DNA of 18,719 bases from SZUA-430 sp041477875 (GTDB taxonomy: Bacteria; Pseudomonadota; Alphaproteobacteria; Micropepsales; Micropepsaceae). This document shows positions 15,464-18,719 of this stretch, piece by piece (positions within the stretch are counted from its first letter, which is position 1; each line of letters begins with the position of its first letter). The notes below the pieces were generated by a model. The model had not been told where the DNA came from and did no database searches. It saw only the letters and a list, made by a program, of their open reading frames with translations. Location: NCBI GenBank assembly GCA_041477875.1, contig JBGOVA010000069.1:1-18719 (forward strand), written 5' to 3'. Position numbers and translations under genes: made by a program.

Positions 15464-18400
15464 ATGGACTATTTCCTGCTGCTTGTGGGGTTCGTGACAG
15501 GCGCTGCATTTGTCTTGGTGCTGCGCGGACGCAAAGTTTCAAAACCTGCAAGCGTCCCCGCGCCGGCGCGGCCGGACGCGGTTGCGGCACCCGTCGTCGA
15601 GCCTCAGCCCGAAACGCCACCCGAGCCTTTGAGCGCGAAGCTTCATCGCTTGAGTCAGCCGCTCGAATCCTTCGGCGACAACACGGCGCATCCGCGCGAA
15701 CTCGCCGACCGCGCCGAGTTCACCGATGCGGTCGCGCTGTTCTGCCAGAACGACGTTTCAACCGATATCGTGGCGCAGTATGCGCTGGGCGCGAATTGGA
15801 CGTTGTCGTGCGCGGCGTTTGCGGCACTCGGCAAGCGCGCCGACGGGGGCAAGGTCGTGCAGCAAATCGTCGCCAATTTCGGCCGCCTCCGGCCGTGGGC
15901 GATGCATTATGCGTTAGAGTATTTTCTCGCACTTAGGAAGCGGCAGCCGGCGGGCGCTCCGGCTGCATCGGCGCAAGAGTGGTGGGCGGAGAATCTCATC
16001 ATTCCGGGACTGTTCCGGAATTACTTCACCAGGCTTCAGGAATTGGGCGATCAGGCGAAGTTCGGCGGGGTGGTGAACGCGTCCTATGCATCCGAGCCGG
16101 GCCAGATCGAGGGGTTCTTGAAGAGCCTCGATCATCCGTTCGCGACGTCGCTGATCGCGGACTTGCGCAGTGCGCGCTCCGCGAAGATCGACACCAGCTA
16201 TCTTGAAGGGTTCGGGCGGTTCTGGACGACAACGCCGCAAGACGAGCCGTTGGTCGAGCCCGACGAATGGCGCGACCTTCTCAATGCCGCGGAGAATGCG
16301 CTGGCGCAGTCGCCGGCACGGTCGCTTCTGGTTCGCGGCGAGGCGAAGGTTGGCAAGAGCGCGTTCTTGCGGCTTCTCGGCGAGCGGCTTCTCAAAAAGG
16401 GGTGGACGATCTTCGAGGCCGGCGGGCCGGAACTCCAGGCTGGGCAAGCTTACATCGGTCAGCTCGAAGAACGCGTGCGACGGATGGCGGCCGAGTTGTC
16501 TTCGGACAAGCGTGCCTTGTGGTACGTGCCCGACATCTTGCAGATCGCGGTCAGCGGCACGCATCATGGACAGACGGCGAGCATTCTCGACCAGGTTCTG
16601 CCGGCGATCGTTTCGGGCCGGTTGATCATCGTGAGCGAGGCGTCGCCGACGCGGACGACTCAGTTGCTTCAGCTGCGGCCCAATCTTAAAGGCGTGTTCG
16701 AGATCGTTGCCATCAGTGCGCTGCCCGAGGATCGCGCGTTGCGGCTGATTCAAACATATCTCGAGAAGCTTGGGCAAAAGTCGGGCGTCACGTTCGAGCC
16801 GGGCGCGGGCCAGATGGCGATGCAGCTCGCGCGCCAATATCTGAGTTCGTCGCAGTTGCCGGGTATCGTTCTCGACCTGCTGAAGCTGACATTCAATCGC
16901 CGCGTCAGCGAGGCCGCCAAGAAGATCGTGCCCGCCGACATCGTGTTGACGCTCTCGCAGGTCACGGGCCTGCCGGTCGCCATCCTCGACAGCAAGGAGC
17001 GCGTCGAACTCGACAGCGTGCATCGCTTTTTCGGCGAGCGCGTGATGGGTCAGGCCGAGGCCGTGAAGACCGTCGTCGATCGCATCGCGATGCTGAAGGC
17101 GGGGCTGACCGATCCGGGGAAGCCGATCGGCGTATTCCTGTTTGCCGGACCCACGGGCACGGGCAAGACGGAGCTTGCGAAGACGCTGGCGGCGTTTCTG
17201 TTCGGTTCGGGGGACCGTTTGATCCGGCTCGACATGAGCGAACTCAAGACGCCGGAGTCGCTGAGCAAAATCATCGGCGAGCCCGGCGTCGGGCAATCGG
17301 CGGAGTCGCTGATCAACCGGGTGCGCAAGCAACCCTTCTCTGTCGTGCTGCTCGACGAATTCGAGAAGGCTCACGTGAACGTCTGGGACTTGTTTCTGCA
17401 GGTGTTCGACGACGGGCGGCTCAGCGATGCGGCGGGGAACGTCGCCGACTTCCGGCACTGCATCATCATCCTGACGTCGAATTTGGGCGCGACGGCGCAT
17501 CAAGGCTCGGGCGGGCTCGGCTTCGGCGCCAAGGCCGCCTCGTTCTCGTCCGATCAAATCATGCGGGCGATCAGCCAGGCGTTCCGGCCGGAGTTCATCA
17601 ACCGGCTCGACAACGTCATCGTGTTTCAGCCGCTGAAGCGCGAGCTCATGAAACAGATCCTGCAGAAGGAATTGCGGCAAGTGCTCGACCGCCGCGGCTT
17701 GCGCAATCGCGAATGGGCCGTCGAATGGGAGAGCTCGGCGCTGGAATTCCTGCTGGACAAGGGCTTCACCGTCGAGCTCGGCGCGCGGCCGCTGAAGCGC
17801 GCGATCGATCAATATGTGCTCGCGCCGCTGGCCGCCACGATCGTCGAGCACCGGTTTCCGGAAGGCGATCAATTCTTGTTCGTGCGCAGCGACGGAAAAG
17901 GCATTCAGGTCGAGTTCGTCGATCCGGACTCCGAGCACGCCGGCACGTCGCAACGCGGCGTGGCGTCAGCTTCCGCCCTGCCGGCCCTTGAGGAAATCAT
18001 CCTGAGTGCCAACGGCACGAGCGAGGAGCGCGCCGCCGTCGAGGCGGGGTTCCGCCAGACCAAAGAGCGCATCGGCGGCGCGGAATGGGAAGCGCTTGCA
18101 GCGCAATTCGCCGACCAAATGGCGGATCCTTCCATCTGGTCGCGGCCGGACAGGTATGAGGTGTTGTCGCGCTATGCGCTGATGGATCGCGTGAAAGCGG
18201 CGTTCAAGACTGCGGACTCATTGCGCGAACGCCTGGACAAGAGCCGGAACAAGAACGGCGGCTATTCGCCGGAAGTCATGGGACGGCTGGCACGGCAAGT
18301 TCTTGTCGTCCGCAACGGCGTCGGCGACGCCTTGACGAATGCGCCCGTCGAATGTGCGGTGACCGTGGAGGCCGCGCTCGAGGGCTCGGGCGAAACGACC

Positions 18401-18719
18401 GAAGGGCGGATGTGGTCGACGCAGATCTTGCAGATGTACAAAGCATGGGCGGCCAAACGCGGCATGCAGGTGGTCGAGTACGCGTCCGGCGATGCGGGCC
18501 CGATCCTGGCCATTTCCGGGTTCGGCGCGCACGGCTGTCTTGTCCACGAGGTCGGGCTGCACGTACTCGAACCGCCCGAGGGCGAAGACGCGGCGGCGCG
18601 CCTGATCGCGCGGGTCCGCGTCGCGCCGGCGCCGTTGGGCGATCTGCCCGCCGCGACCGCGGCCAAGGTTTTGAGCGGGGCCTTGAGCAAACTGGCGCCT
18701 TCGAACACAGTCGTCCCCC
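15464..18719 (+). CDS. membrane-anchored Clp/Hsp100 AAA+ ATPase with RF2-like C-terminal region, partial
   Basis: The frame from ATG 15464 is open to the window edge (1085 codons, C-terminus missing). One membrane helix (residues 3-20) followed by R-G-R-K places the body in the cytoplasm. A Pro/Ala linker (27-55) and a helical region without Clp N-repeats (to about 250) come next. AAA+ D1 has Walker A G-E-A-K-V-G-K-S (292-299) and a Y-I-G-Q-L-E-E-R pore-loop match (Y330), but its Walker B reads V-P-D-I (D357, I358) instead of D-E. D2 has G-P-T-G-T-G-K-T (562-569), L-L-D-E (D631, E632), R714 and sensor-2 R775; L-G-F (685-687) sits where ClpA, ClpC and ClpX bind ClpP. The normal G-Y-V-G-Y pore loop is replaced by G-V-G-Q (608-611). 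From about 843 the sequence resembles RF2: D-P-S-I-W (888-892), then a PCRF-like domain (about 950-1060) with S-G-F-G-A-H-G (1018-1024). A GGQ domain, if present, lies beyond the window. Confidence 0.85.
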   Translation, partial: MDYFLLLVGFVTGAAFVLVLRGRKVSKPASVPAPARPDAVAAPVVEPQPETPPEPLSAKLHRLSQPLESFGDNTAHPRELADRAEFTDAVALFCQNDVSTDIVAQYALGANWTLSCAAFAALGKRADGGKVVQQIVANFGRLRPWAMHYALEYFLALRKRQPAGAPAASAQEWWAENLIIPGLFRNYFTRLQELGDQAKFGGVVNASYASEPGQIEGFLKSLDHPFATSLIADLRSARSAKIDTSYLEGFGRFWTTTPQDEPLVEPDEWRDLLNAAENALAQSPARSLLVRGEAKVGKSAFLRLLGERLLKKGWTIFEAGGPELQAGQAYIGQLEERVRRMAAELSSDKRALWYVPDILQIAVSGTHHGQTASILDQVLPAIVSGRLIIVSEASPTRTTQLLQLRPNLKGVFEIVAISALPEDRALRLIQTYLEKLGQKSGVTFEPGAGQMAMQLARQYLSSSQLPGIVLDLLKLTFNRRVSEAAKKIVPADIVLTLSQVTGLPVAILDSKERVELDSVHRFFGERVMGQAEAVKTVVDRIAMLKAGLTDPGKPIGVFLFAGPTGTGKTELAKTLAAFLFGSGDRLIRLDMSELKTPESLSKIIGEPGVGQSAESLINRVRKQPFSVVLLDEFEKAHVNVWDLFLQVFDDGRLSDAAGNVADFRHCIIILTSNLGATAHQGSGGLGFGAKAASFSSDQIMRAISQAFRPEFINRLDNVIVFQPLKRELMKQILQKELRQVLDRRGLRNREWAVEWESSALEFLLDKGFTVELGARPLKRAIDQYVLAPLAATIVEHRFPEGDQFLFVRSDGKGIQVEFVDPDSEHAGTSQRGVASASALPALEEIILSANGTSEERAAVEAGFRQTKERIGGAEWEALAAQFADQMADPSIWSRPDRYEVLSRYALMDRVKAAFKTADSLRERLDKSRNKNGGYSPEVMGRLARQVLVVRNGVGDALTNAPVECAVTVEAALEGSGETTEGRMWSTQILQMYKAWAAKRGMQVVEYASGDAGPILAISGFGAHGCLVHEVGLHVLEPPEGEDAAARLIARVRVAPAPLGDLPAATAAKVLSGALSKLAPSNTVVP

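Noticed and set aside
15914..17953. A 679-codon open frame on the minus strand
   Set aside because: It is the antisense of the Clp-like gene, is Arg/Glu-rich without domains, and the plus-strand frame has intact Walker motifs.

Overview
The window is high-GC, densely coded DNA. Its gene content (FadD19-like acyl-CoA ligase, acyl-CoA dehydrogenases, TerC, GFA-family and PagL-like proteins) and codon use suggest an alphaproteobacterial chromosome. The class is an inference; I cannot name a genus. I see no rRNA, tRNA, CRISPR array, insertion sequence or prophage.

Left edge (1-2216): a minus-strand FAD-dependent oxidoreductase, cut by the window edge and broken by an in-frame amber codon, follows a small gene for a 73-residue protein. 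Next to them is a plus-strand alpha/beta-hydrolase remnant reduced to its two ends. This part looks like local gene decay. From 2217 to 4403 come an intact TerC-family membrane protein and an acyl-CoA dehydrogenase.

Middle (4431-10367): a minus-strand run, in transcription order, encodes an amidohydrolase, a 63-residue membrane protein, a membrane-tethered LuxR-type regulator, a VOC protein with a Tat-like leader, and a DUF4199 membrane protein. Divergent from it are a FadD19-like acyl-CoA ligase and an acyl-CoA dehydrogenase that overlap by GTGA. These two probably activate an acid to its CoA ester and then desaturate it.

Right-middle (10364-13335): a minus-strand run encodes a four-helix membrane protein, a 72-residue membrane protein, an MFS transporter whose conserved N-terminus has no canonical start codon, a GFA-family zinc protein, and a PagL-like outer-membrane lipid A deacylase with its own likely promoter.

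Right edge (13422-18719): three closely packed plus-strand genes encode an exported PQQ-type aldose dehydrogenase, a TauD/TfdA dioxygenase, and a very long reading frame that runs off the window. The last is the most interesting object here. It has an N-terminal membrane anchor, two Clp/Hsp100 AAA+ modules, and a C-terminal region resembling domains 1 and 2 (PCRF) of bacterial release factor RF2. The first AAA+ module lacks the Walker B glutamate, the second lacks the usual aromatic pore loop but carries an L-G-F tripeptide where ClpP-docking Clp ATPases have theirs. This suggests a membrane-bound unfoldase linked to ribosomes or translation quality control.
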